A DNA stretch of 64,000 nucleotides, from contig CM049313.1 in assembly GCA_026874595.1 (NCBI GenBank), positions 71,478,659-71,542,658 on the forward strand. The letters run 5' to 3'. Position numbers and translations under genes: made by a program. This document shows, piece after piece, positions 49,834 to 60,623 of the stretch; the first letter of the stretch is position 1, and each line of letters starts with the position of its first letter. This DNA is from Sipunculus nudus. Its lineage: Eukaryota > Annelida > Sipuncula > Golfingiida > Sipunculidae. The notes beneath the pieces are model-generated. The model was not told the origin of the DNA. It ran no database searches and was given only the letters and a program-made list of their open reading frames with translations.

Positions 49834-50647
49834 TGTTACAGATATCTGTGTGCAGGGATGTTCCATGTGTTGTTGACATTTGGTTCGTGTAGCATGCATA
49901 GCTCGTTGCCATGACAGCATCGCCTGGCCGAGTCGGGCCGGCCCACGTGTGAAACCTGACGTGTAGAGAGACAGCGTTCTTGTTCTAGATGTTTGTACTG
50001 TGTATCATGTTAGATTCTTTGGATTGTTCGGGAAATGGAGTGTTCTCTGCTTGCGATGAGAAGTTATAAATAGGGGGTTGTGTTAAGAGCCGGGAGAGAG
50101 AGGAGATAAATATTCCAGCAGACACAGAAGCGTGTAAGTCAGTTGTGGACCTTTTCCGATAAGTGCGGCAATTATAGGTTTCCTTCTAAATTTGTGACGG
50201 ATCTTATAAAGTCTTCAGTGCTTTCGGGATTATAACAAGAACTTAAATTTGGGATTACAACGAATTGATTTTGTGAATGAACTGGACTGTTATTCTCTGA
50301 GAATATTTATGTTTACTGTTCATCTTTACTGTGTACCTTATAAAGGACTTGTTACCGCTGTGACAGTGGTGATATCCAGGTACTTTGCACTTTATTTATA
50401 TACTTGTATTGATTTGCTGTTGTACTGTTGTTATACTGTGAAATTGTATTGATTTAGTGTATTGTAATGTTAGGATTGTTTTAAGAATAAAATTAAAATT
50501 ATTTGTTAAAAAAACACTGACTTCTTTATTCATTCCCCTGGACATCACGCTGCCTAGTGTTACAGAATCTGATTTTTTTTTTTATCTCCATTACAAAAAT
50601 TATGTTCGTCACGACTACGTGATCTGTTGATATATGGTTCCTAAACA
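49834..50647 (+). mobile_element. Solo LTR, copy 1 of the window's LTR family
   Basis: An 814-bp segment starting TGTTACAG and ending CCTAAACA, flanked by ACAT on both sides (49830-49833 and 50648-50651), a four-base target duplication. It contains a TATA box (AGTTATAAATAGGGGG, about 50063), a downstream AATAAA (about 50487), and the block GACTTCTTTATTCATTCCCC near the 3' end. Homologous segments are at 58646-59488 and 62268-63028. A four-base duplication fits Ty3/gypsy or BEL elements (established knowledge). There are no internal coding regions, so it is a solo LTR. Short hydrophobic frames inside it are not genes. Confidence 0.75.
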
Positions 50648-51263
50648 ACATTACATCAAGATTTGAAACACACTTGGTATTCTTGAAACTCTGTATATTT
50701 GTATTTTTACATCTCAACTGGTAAATATTCCAGAAAAAAACGACCATTCACGACATAATTTCACCCAATAGTCGTAAGGCAAATTTATTTTTTTGTTGTT
50801 TTTTTTTTTTTTTTTTTTTTTATTGTGACCTATGCAAACCTAGAAGAATCAGCAGTGTCAGTTTTTAAATTAATTTTTTTTTATCTTTTTCCGAGGAGAT
50901 TTAATCGATATGTCAGGGGTACTTTGGTTTATTAAATTCTTAGTCGGTTATTTTTACTGACACTGCGTATCCGGTAATTGGGAGAAATCTAGAAACCGCC
51001 GTGTGAGCTCGTATGTTTCATAAAAAAGTAACGGAGATTAACTAGCATTGATCCCCCGGGCTTCAGCTTCCCGGGACACCATAAATGAAAGTGATACACA
51101 AAACACACAAAAAAAGGGTTTTTTTTAAGTATATTAGGAAGCATAAGAAATTGAACTGGCCCGTAGGCGCCCCAGAGGTATCTATATAATTTTACTGTAG
51201 CCATTGTTTAGCAGGCTTGAGCCATTGTTTAACAGGCTCTCTCTCCCTCTCTCTCTCTCTCTC

Positions 51264-51326
<63 letters not shown>

Positions 51327-52549
51327 GCGAGGGAGTGATATATGAAAGTAATTGCACTATCCCCGATCAACTCCGTTTATAGCCACCACATTTTCTAACC
51401 AATGTCATACAGACACGTACATTGCAAATCAGTCCAAAGACGGCGGGAGAATAATCATTGACAGCAAGGCGACCGATAATGATCATATAAGACATTCAGA
51501 CTCATGGATGGAAGTTTACGGCACTTAGGGCAACGGGACGCTGAATGGTGCGCTTAAGATATCCCATAATCAGCTTGGCAGACGGGGAGGTAAAGTGCAC
51601 AGAATCCTGACAGTTAGAGGGAAAATATATCACTTCGCACGACGGCCATTATTACCACAGCATGGGCTTGGCGGCTGCGGGGACTGAGCTGGTCATCAAA
51701 TTATTATATAAAATATCTTGGTGGTCCATGTAGATTATAAGCTATAGATGAAGCCATGGCAGGTTTATCTGAAGTGTTCACAGAATGAGTAAATATCACT
51801 ATTATAACCATTTTGAATATTATAACTCTGTTTCCTCTCTAAGAATTTAGGATCCCTCTTCATCGCAGCATCTTACTCGGCTGCTTTTGTTAACAAGGTA
51901 AGATTTCAGTTTTAATTTCCTGGCATGATCAAGGAAGCAAGGTTAATTAAAAAAAATTAATATGATCCGTTCTGTCACTAGTCTTCTTGTAAATAAACTG
52001 AGAAAATATCCAGTCTAGGATCACTTATTTAATAAATTCATCATGCGTTCCTATTGAGACTAACTAGTTATTCTCTTGAAAATAGTCTGATAAGTGACAC
52101 ACATTTTGAACTGTGACTGCTGTCTGGAACCAGGACATCCCTATGTGCATGTCGTTCATCTTCTATAGATATATATCACCGACCATACTCTGAAATTACT
52201 CGAGTGCGAGTACAACTCTGAGTAATCTAGCCCCTTTCTTTATAAAATACTCGTTTACGAGTACCGACTTCTCAAAATGTACTCATGAATACTTAATCGG
52301 GTAACTTTATTCGTTTAACTTATGTCGCAAAGTTATGTAGGAACACATGTTGTAATTGAAACAGATTTACCTCCAAAAGTTGTTGGAAATATGTATAATA
52401 ATGTATTTAACATAATACATTTAAGGAACATTTGAGCCTCAAAGGTGAACAATCATCCTTTTTTACCGCCTAAATTTTTTTTTTAATGCAGACTTATCTC
52501 ATTCTTAAGGAAAGTATTTAAAATTGACATGTGCAGAGTTTCATTGCGG
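50648..52549. other. Microsatellites, homopolymer and a base-balanced unique island
   Basis: A 23-T run at 50799-50821, then (CT)n at 51237-51266 joined to (TA)n at 51268-51323. 51330-51900 is base-balanced unique sequence and includes an exon-like 47-nt block at 51851-51897: CTCTCTAAGAATTTAG acceptor, AACAAG|GTAAGA donor. Its one open phase reads SLFIAASYSAAFVNK. It is too short to trust alone. Confidence 0.45.
51237..51323. repeat. Compound (CT)n(TA)n microsatellite
   Basis: About 30 bp of CT repeats followed by about 56 bp of TA repeats. Confidence 0.95.
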
Positions 52550-52896
52550 TTTTGGACTACAGACAGGTCGGTATCACACACTTCCTCTCATGTTATTTTA
52601 TATCTTAGTATCACCCGGGCACAGGAACAGTGTGTACCGCACCCGCAGGTTGTGGGGGTATTCTTCCACACTCCTGGGTCATAACACCGAGGAACCTCCC
52701 AAAGACGCACTCGTTGTGAGTTGTACACGGCTGTGGGTGACAGCCTTCACATTAAGCCTGCAGAGTGCTCACCCTTGGTTGAGGCCGACCGTGAAAATCT
52801 CCCCCTCTTCTCGGCTGAGATTTTAATTCAACGACCTCCCGGCTTTGAGTCCGGTGCTCTACCCCTGAGCTACAGAAGACGCTCGGCCACTCATCC
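52550..52896 (-). mobile_element. tRNA-derived SINE (V-type-like)
   Basis: On the minus strand the head starts GGATGAGTGGCCGAGCG and continues TGTAGCTCAGGGGTAGAGC, a strong A box. The anticodon-arm-like GCACCGGACTCAAAGCCGGG and the degenerate B-box region GGTCGTTGAATTAAAATC follow. Behind it is a body with CTGCAGGCTTAATGTGAAGG, GGGAGGTTCCTCGG and ACCTGCGGGTGCGGTAC. A tRNA head with a long unrelated body is the layout of molluscan SINEs such as the V-type RUDI family (established knowledge, subfamily not verified). The B box is mutated, so the copy is likely old. The plus-strand frames at 52524-52927 are read-throughs of this SINE. Confidence 0.7.
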
Positions 52897-55800
52897 TTGC
52901 TTTTACAAGACGAAGAATTTTCCCTGAGTTACTGAACAAACTTTTTACTGAGGCTGAGGAAGCTACCAGTGATAAATACTGTCTTGTTAGATTGAAAAGG
53001 GCATTAAAAATATCGTCGGCCAACCTCTAAAATATAAATGGCCTGTATGTCCTTTTTAGTGCTGGTTCTGCCAAGTATGTGCTTTGATCTCGCGGATGCC
53101 TGGTGAAGTTTTCTGTGGTGGCAGTCCCTTTTAGGCGAAAAACCGTGGAAGTGTGGTGAAATAATCCAAAACAAATAAACTTTAAGGTGTTCACCTTAAA
53201 TTTATTCCATGCTGGTCACACCAACTCTGCTTTGAAATGCATAGAATAAGGCTCTTGTTTTGTCTGTCACAATTTAACATGACCGTGCGTGATAAAAATT
53301 CCAGATAAAATATATATTTTTTACAAATGGCTTGTCAAATTACATTTACTGTGTGTTGAGATAATCTGTATATGTGTCAAATTGTCTATATAGTAAGGAG
53401 ATAACTATCATGTCTTCAATATCTCTGTAACTCTAATTTCTGTTTGCCCTGCTTCAGGAGACCTGGCATTGTTGGCCTCGCCTTTTCGTGTTGATGATTT
53501 TCAGGATTGATTAGTTTGGCCAGCTTTGATTGGCTTTGTGATTATTACATAGCTTTCTTCTCACGATGTCGCTTGGGATATCATGGGAATCTTAGAATCC
53601 ACCCACTCAATTTCCTCTCCCTTTCTTTCAAAGCCCAATTAACATATTCTCTTCCGGAAAGGCTATTAATTATTATGACTGAACTCTCCACATGCCAAAT
53701 TGACAAAGCATATTTCCATATCTTACATGAAACATTAATGCCAGCTTAATTGGGTCATGTGGCCTTAATTGGTATTGTGCCATCTTGTGCTGCAAGAAGT
53801 CCCTGAGTAATTATTTTACCTACTACTCAATTACTGTCAAAGGTCTACATGTCATTCACATTTCTGTGGACTTTCTATAAAGTTATTGAATATAATATCA
53901 TTTTGGACCAATATAAAGAAGGTATGCTTATCCTACGGTATGCCATAACTCTACTACTTAATTTATAATTTGAACAGTTATAAAACTCTCAAGACCTTAA
54001 ACATAAGCAATACACGAATACCCCCCCCCCCCCCCCAAAAAAAAAAAGTCGTACGCAGTGGTTATACACTACAATTGTTCTGTAACAAGAGGAAATTGCA
54101 AAACACATGCATAGTATAACCACTATTCAAGGAGTGTAAGTAAAATTTTTACTCTTGAAATGTACTGTGTATTAGTGTTATCAGGACAGCGAGTACTAGA
54201 GTGCAAGTCGTGTGATCGCCAACGAGTACGTTTACCCTTTTCAGTGCCGCAGCCGTTCGCTCTGTAGTAACTTCTCCATATAGATCTAGCTAATTTTTAA
54301 ATTAATATTCCGGTCCACTACTATGGCTTGATTCGTGATTACTATTATATTGAACACACCCCCCGATGGTTTACATATTAGTCTTTTCAGTTTATAGCCA
54401 GCCTGAACCACCACGGCAATGGAAGAATATTTCAGCCAACCTCACTCAAATGTGTAAAAGTTCTGGATCGTTCTACATATGTTTTGGAAAACTGTATGGA
54501 TATATATTAGACAAATTCCCATTTGACGAACACGATGTCGGGTTTCACAGATTAATTCTTGACATGAAATAACCTACAATTTTAAAATCAGATTTGAGGG
54601 AATGGCAAATGTAATATTGCATGTACGACAAGAAAGTATACTGTAGCAATATTGAGCAAAGTGCATTGTATCAATGCCCTATGGACGCTAAGCTTCAGAT
54701 TATGGAGAATACAATCAGACTTTAATAACCACTATTAGCAAAAAAATTAAGAGATGGTATGTGTTTCGTATATGTATGTATTCTTGAAATACAACTGATT
54801 TTGTCACATTGTAAATGGGTAATTTCCGTTTTTTTTAATGTATATTGTTGCATTATCCCTAAGAAAAGGGAATATAATAAAGTACCGTGCCAAAATACAG
54901 GATATTTTACAATATTTCTAACACTATTAGCGCAACTCTTAAAATCCTCCCGTGACATTCATTGGCGCCGCCTCCGCCGCTTACAAAAACAAATGCACCA
55001 CAGCGTAGAAAAACTGTAGGCCCTGAATTTAAATAAAAAGCCATTGGCGAAATTATGATATTATTACGGTGGTCTAAGTAAGGTTTATCTAAGGAAATAA
55101 TTCGGTCATGTAATGGAGGTTTTATCCGAGTCCTGCCGCAGACATGTTCCAAACAATACATTCGTGCGAGAGAACCCATTTACAAATTGATTTTGAGGAC
55201 CAAGTGTTTAGACGCCCGTATTCCAGACAGTGTCCAATAAGCCGATGGGTTGGTAATTTATAGAAATGGACTTCTTGCTTGCGCCCGTCTTACTGCAACA
55301 GAGCAAGCCAAAGATCCAGCCCAGAGTCTCCCCCTTTATTAACAAATTCCCTCGGCCACTCTGGAGGAAGTCTTAGTCCAGATATATGATTGGAGCGGAT
55401 GATATTTCGGACAAAGTTTACATGGTCAGTACATCATTTGTTTCATTTTCATGCATTTTTTATCTAATAACTTATTAATTAATTTTATGAACATTTCCCA
55501 CGTATTTTATTTACACAAATGCTTGCTATATCCAGAATTTGCTGCCATATAAGTTCAGCCAGCTAAATTTTATAATTACATATCCACCGATATTTATTGT
55601 TTTATGTAAGTGTTTGTATATTTTATCTATCCGTAATGTGGCATTAAAACCGAACTAGAGTTTACTCCGGCTACAGGAGACGTGTTCAATGTGTCTGAGA
55701 AAGAGTGCATTTTGAGTTTAGTGGCCCGTGTATACATATTAAGTTCTCTGATATATAAGTAACATATTGTTTCACTTAAAACCAATCCCAGTACCGAAGA

Positions 55801-56180
55801 TTAAGTAATACAGCTAATGTCGTACTCTTAACACAGGTCTTATGCTAACTATCGTACAATGAAATCCGTCCATTGTATCAGCACAGCTTCCTTGCAGTAG
55901 TTTGCGTTTCTTTCGATATGTGTAGGTAGTCTTGGAAAGATAAAGTGGAATTGATGTTGCAAGATAGTATCAGCCACTGGTTTTGTTTTAAATTCCTATA
56001 TCAAATATATCGATATCAGTTATCGTTACGTTTGAGGTTGGGGATTCCATTGAGATATTTGTATTAGATTAATTAAAACGTCTAGCCTGCATTACAAGAG
56101 GAAGTTTGTTTAAGCCCAGGCAACAGTCAGCTTCTCGCGTTTCTTAAAAGTCTTACCGACTAACTCTTACTCTACATGAC
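52897..56180. other. Unique sequence with candidate regulatory islands
   Basis: No gene was recognised. Base-balanced islands lie at 53490-53790 and 55090-55440. A 16-C run followed by 11 A lies at 54021-54047. Open frames of 60-90 codons at 53507, 54366, 54759 and 54907 carry no known motif. Confidence 0.5.
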
Positions 56181-56183
56181 ACT

Positions 56184-56408
56184 TTATGGACACGGTCTAT
56201 GTGTAATCAGGTAGCCATTACGCAATTTTTTTTGCTTGTCCTTGTGTTCTTTTGTAAATGGGGTCTTCAGGTCTTTCATCTCCTCACAATGAGACCCAAC
56301 ACGTTGCCGTATACGTTCCTTTAGATGCTGCAATGCTCTGGTTGGCAAAAACATATACTCAGCACATGCGCCGGACCGCTCTAATCGCCCCACAAATGAA
56401 CACGCCAC
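56184..56408 (-). CDS. Small charged open frame, unknown
   Basis: The minus strand is open for 74 codons ending in TAA, with a strongly charged, helical C-terminal half (EEMKDLKTPFTKEHKDKQKK). The codon mix is unlike the AT-rich surroundings. The frame has no upstream ATG in good context; the first codon is GTG and an internal ATG follows 18 codons later. A possible acceptor (ATTGCAG) lies within it. It could be a terminal exon, a transposon remnant or chance. No family was recognised. Confidence 0.25.
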   Translation of the reverse strand: MACSFVGRLERSGACAEYMFLPTRALQHLKERIRQRVGSHCEEMKDLKTPFTKEHKDKQKKLRNGYLITHRPCP

Positions 56409-58645
56409 ATTAGGTCAATTTGTGCATCATCAGTTGTTTGCTAACCTTTGGCGCCCACATGCTGTATGTACTTCAAGTGTTTATTAATGACTATATCACG
56501 CACAAGTTATAAATATATATAGCATTATACCTCAGGATTGCTATTTCAGAGAGTGAATTTTGTAGAAAAGAAATATCTGAACATTACATTAAGCAGCTGT
56601 TCAATTCATTGTTGAGACCACCCCTAAAAAGTACGAACTTATCAAATTCAAAGAATTCGTGGTTTTATAAACAAAAAATATAAATACATACTTTACGATT
56701 CGTGATCATTAACGGTGTTTTGTGTGTAATATGAGCGGAGTTATGACGGCGCTATGGTTATAGGTTAGCTGTTGACAGTAAATGAGTGTAAGCGTGTGTT
56801 TATGTTGACCAGTTGTATCTGAAGTTTGTCACAGAGATAACTTCTTATTACCATGATTATTATACAGGTACAGAACCTAAGAGGGGTACATGCTATTCAG
56901 GAAAATTATATAACAAATTGTACATACAGGTTGTAAAACATAGTTGCCTTGGATGATAATGATTATGGTGACGTCGAGCTTTAGTGAAATGCAAATACTA
57001 TAAAATACAGCGATTGTAAATCGTGAAAATCACAAACTCCTGGGCGCTTGCTTATGAAATCTGTAAATGTATATAGTGCCATATCAGTGTCTGCGTGATC
57101 AAAGTATGTGATCCCCTGCATCGATCGATTTATTAATGAATCGACAATTAGACCGTTATCACTTAAGGACCCTTTCGGCGAAAAATGGCACTTAATGTTC
57201 GAGTTATTTACAAAGAACTATTATATAAAGTAAATACCAAAGTATCAACATAAGAGTTGCCAAATCTGCCATCGAGTGGTTTCTGTGGGAATTTATTTAA
57301 GACGACTCAATTAATAAAAATTCCTAATTCAAGCTCTTTAAAAACGAAAAATGCTTACAATCATGGCGCGTACTGCGCATGTTTGGGGAAAAGTAGATTG
57401 TGTTAGCATAATTTATTTGTCGTAAGATTAGTAGTACCAGTTTGTGCCCCATTCATATACAAACGTTTACTCCTGTGAATAAATATGAATACATGAGTTA
57501 AACCGTAAGCATATTGGTTCACGTGAACAGATTTGCAAATGCGAGTGTAAAATGACATGAGTAAAAAGTAACTTTAATTGTTATTCATGTATTGTGTGTC
57601 TTGTGAACATATTCTTGCTTTGTGTGTACGAGCAGTTTGAATGCTTATGTTATCAAGGGTATGGGATTAGTTATTTATAAATTTTAATCAGAAACGTTAA
57701 TTGTTGTCTTACCTGGCAAAGATCGGAATTCAGATGCCACGGCTGTCTAATGGGCAGTGTTTGTAAAAACATAAACAAACTTGAGATTAGCGGTCTGTCA
57801 TGGTTGAATGCAAAACAAATATTATTATCGTCTCCTGTTTTCTTAAAAACAACCAAAGAGCATCTAGTAAGCCCTGTTCATATAGTGGAGGTCAATATTT
57901 TCCAGTGTCCATTTTTTCAGTTTCTTTTCTATTTTAATCAGCTCCATCCAGTAAAGAAATCTCTCTGATATATGGAAACTCAGGATTTTTTCCTTGAAGG
58001 TTTCATAACAGTTTAAATTTTTTTTTATATAAACATTTGTATTTTACCTTTACTTGGATATTTCTACAAAACATTTTATTTTCTACATTGCAATTATAAA
58101 CTTGCTCTGAATAACATTATATTTCAATGCCTGGCCTTCATTGAATGGAAAATTTGGAATCGATGAAAGCCAAAAAAATAAAGTTTATATCAATTGTATA
58201 ATTTAAAAACTAATATGTATATAAAAACTATCATTATGTGTGATTTTACTAATATTTTAGGATGAAGCTGAATTATTACTGTACCATCGACAATTTGATC
58301 ATTTAAATACGCCCTTCGACAATCCTGCGTATTAACAAAATCTTGAGTTTATGTATTTGTTTTATTTTAAGATTTTTTTTTCTATTTTCAGTTCTCTGAC
58401 AGTGGTACTTACGTGTGCTCATCATACCATTAGGGGTAATAACGCATCGTGCAAAGGGCAAACGATTTGCCAATAATGATCCAGGAAAAATATGCAATAT
58501 CTCAACATAGCAGTTATGGCATAGATAACAAAATTGCATACTATTAAAATAAAAAAAATATTTTTACGTTTTAGATTTCACGATTAACAAAACGTCATTA
58601 TTATAGGACATTTAACCCTTAAATCCTTATAAATGCAATACATAA
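56409..58645. other. Unique AT-rich sequence, nothing recognised
   Basis: No gene, RNA or mobile element was identified. Short frames at 57671-57968 and 58303-58539 have no motif. Confidence 0.6.
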
Positions 58646-59488
58646 TGTCACAGGTGCCCTTTTATTGTGTGCAGCAGTCTTAAGGATGATTGTTTTGTTG
58701 TGCACACTGATGTGTTGTTGGCATTCTGTTTGTGTGCCGCGTGTAGCTCGTGTTGTGGCGGCCTCGCCTGGCCGGATGTTGCAGGCTCGGTTTAATCCGC
58801 ATTGGTTGAACCCTAGATACAGAGCGTTCTTTGTTCTGGTATGTTCTTTGAACGTGTGTACTGTGTTAGATTCTTTAGAATGTTCGACGGTGGAAGGTTC
58901 TCGGCTTGAGGTGAAAAGTTATAAATCGGGGGCTGTGATTTAGAGCCGAGAGAGAGGTTAGTGAATATTCCAGCGGACACGAAAGCGTGTTAGTCAGTGT
59001 GTGGGACCTATCCGATTATCCAGTGATTTCAGGGATTCTGCTATTACTAACACTTTATAGATTAGTGCTGCCTGTTTTAAGTTTTCTGGATTGTTACAAA
59101 AGCATTACATTGGACTGTTATTCTCCGAGAGAATTGTGTGAATTCATCCGGCTTTTCATCCGGCTTATACATTTTTAAGGACTTATCGCTGTGACAATGG
59201 TGTTACCCAGGTACTGTGCACTTTGTTTATTTTACTGTGTGATTGTATTGATTTGTTGTTATAGTGCTGTTATACTGTGTAATTGTATTGATTTGGTGTA
59301 TTGTAATGTTAGGGTTGTTTTAAGAATAAATTATAGTTATTTGTTAATAAAAAAACCAGTGACTTCTTTATTCATTCCCCTAGACATTTAACGCTGCCTA
59401 GTGTTACAGAATCTGATCTTTTTTATCTTGTCGACAAAATTTGTGTTCGTCACGACTACGTGATCTGTTGATATTAAGTTCCGTAACA
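58646..59488 (+). mobile_element. Solo LTR, copy 2
   Basis: An 843-bp segment starting TGTCACAG and ending CCGTAACA, so the terminal bases are inverted repeats (TGTYAC...GTAACA). It is colinear with copy 1. Shared blocks are ATGTGTTGTTG, TCGCCTGGCCG, TTGTACTGTG-like words, AAGTTATAAATCGGGGGCTG (TATA), GAATATTCCAGCGGACAC, GTGTATTGTAATGTTAGGG, AATAAA and GACTTCTTTATTCATTCCCC. Flanks are ATAA and ATAT, a three-of-four match, so the target duplication is imperfect. Hydrophobic open frames inside are not genes. Confidence 0.72.
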
Positions 59489-60440
59489 ATATACAAGAGA
59501 GGTATTGTAACTGAAATTAATTCATGAATTACAAGAAGGTTCCTAAATAAATACATTAATTTTTCTTCTCTACTGCATGGTACCGTAAATAAAATGTTCA
59601 TAGGGGGCTTTTGGTCTTTGGGCACAAAGTGTGTTAAAATGTCAATTTGCATACAGGGCAAAAACGAAATTTAGGAGTTTTCATGCGTTTATATTTATTC
59701 CATATGCATAGATAAGTACAAGATTGAATGTCTGCATGTGAATGGGGCTTTTCAGAGAAAGGACTTTGCAGGTACAGACATTGAATCAGAAAACAGACCT
59801 TGGCACCTGCCGCGATGAATTTATTAGAATTATTGACGCAGAATACCAATTGCTTGTTATCGTTAAACCTGGCCTTGAAGACCGATGACTCGGAGGAATT
59901 GGCGTACACAAAAACAGCAAACACAGAGATCTACGAGAGTAACCCTGTAAATCCCATTACCCTTCCAGCACAACGGTAACAGACGGCCGAGCTTTCAAAG
60001 AAATACCCAATCAGCTTACCTGATTTCCCCTGAGCCTTAAAGGTCTTTAAAGTATCACAAACACACCCCTCCACAACGAGTTAAGTTTCTGCTACAGCCA
60101 GATGACCAATCGGCCGCAGGCTGCAGCTGTGTTGTCGTTCGAGTAGCAACACCCGTAAATTTCTGAATTAAAACCAATTTTGCAGCATAAAGGTATTTAT
60201 AATGATACTTGTTGTAGACTTTAGATGTGAAATGTTACAAGTGTGAACATATCTGACAATTAACGTTTGATGTACCAGAATTTATACTTGTTTGGCATTG
60301 TTTCTGTATTCATATATTTTATTTCGGACCTGTATTAAAATGTTATATGTTATTATATAAGATTATATATAATATATATATATGTGTGTTTGTGTGTGTG
60401 TTAAATGTTTTATCAATAAAGAATTCCGACCCTTTTTAAA
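59489..60440. other. Unique sequence with a base-balanced island
   Basis: 59630-60170 is noticeably less AT-rich, with GGCACCTGCC, ATTAGAATTATTGACG and GAATTAAAACC words. No coding-like frame was recognised (the 96-codon minus frame at 59634-59924 is of unknown nature). A short (TA)(TG) tract follows near 60362-60400. Confidence 0.4.
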
Positions 60441-60623
60441 TACAGTAAAACCTCCTTGTGTCGAAGTAGAAGGGATCCTAAGAAAACTTCGACACATCCG
60501 AGGTTCGCCACAAGCGGGTTTTATTTAATTGGTTATAATTTACTTAGAGTTGTCCGGAATATCGAGTCCGTAACCTCGACATAACCGGGGTATTCGAGAT
60601 CGATACAACGAAGTTTCACTGTA
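60441..60623. mobile_element. pogo/mariner-like MITE, 183 bp
   Basis: The left end TACAGTAAAACCTCCTTGTG and the inverted right end TACAGTGAAACTTCGTTGTA match at 16 of 20 positions and include the TA target dinucleotide at each end. The interior repeats CTTCGACA and ATTCGAGATCG motifs. CAGTNNAACCTC termini with TA duplication are characteristic of pogo/Tigger-type and related Tc1/mariner MITEs (established knowledge). It is non-autonomous with no ORF. Confidence 0.75.

Noticed and set aside
50249-50452. Hydrophobic 67-codon frame
   Set aside because: Within the solo LTR; the equivalent frame in copy 2 differs.
52811-52887. Functional tRNA gene on the minus strand
   Set aside because: A box is good but the B box and acceptor stem are degraded and a SINE body follows, so it is a SINE head.
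52524-52927. Two plus-strand frames of 100 and 68 codons
   Set aside because: Antisense read-through of the SINE.
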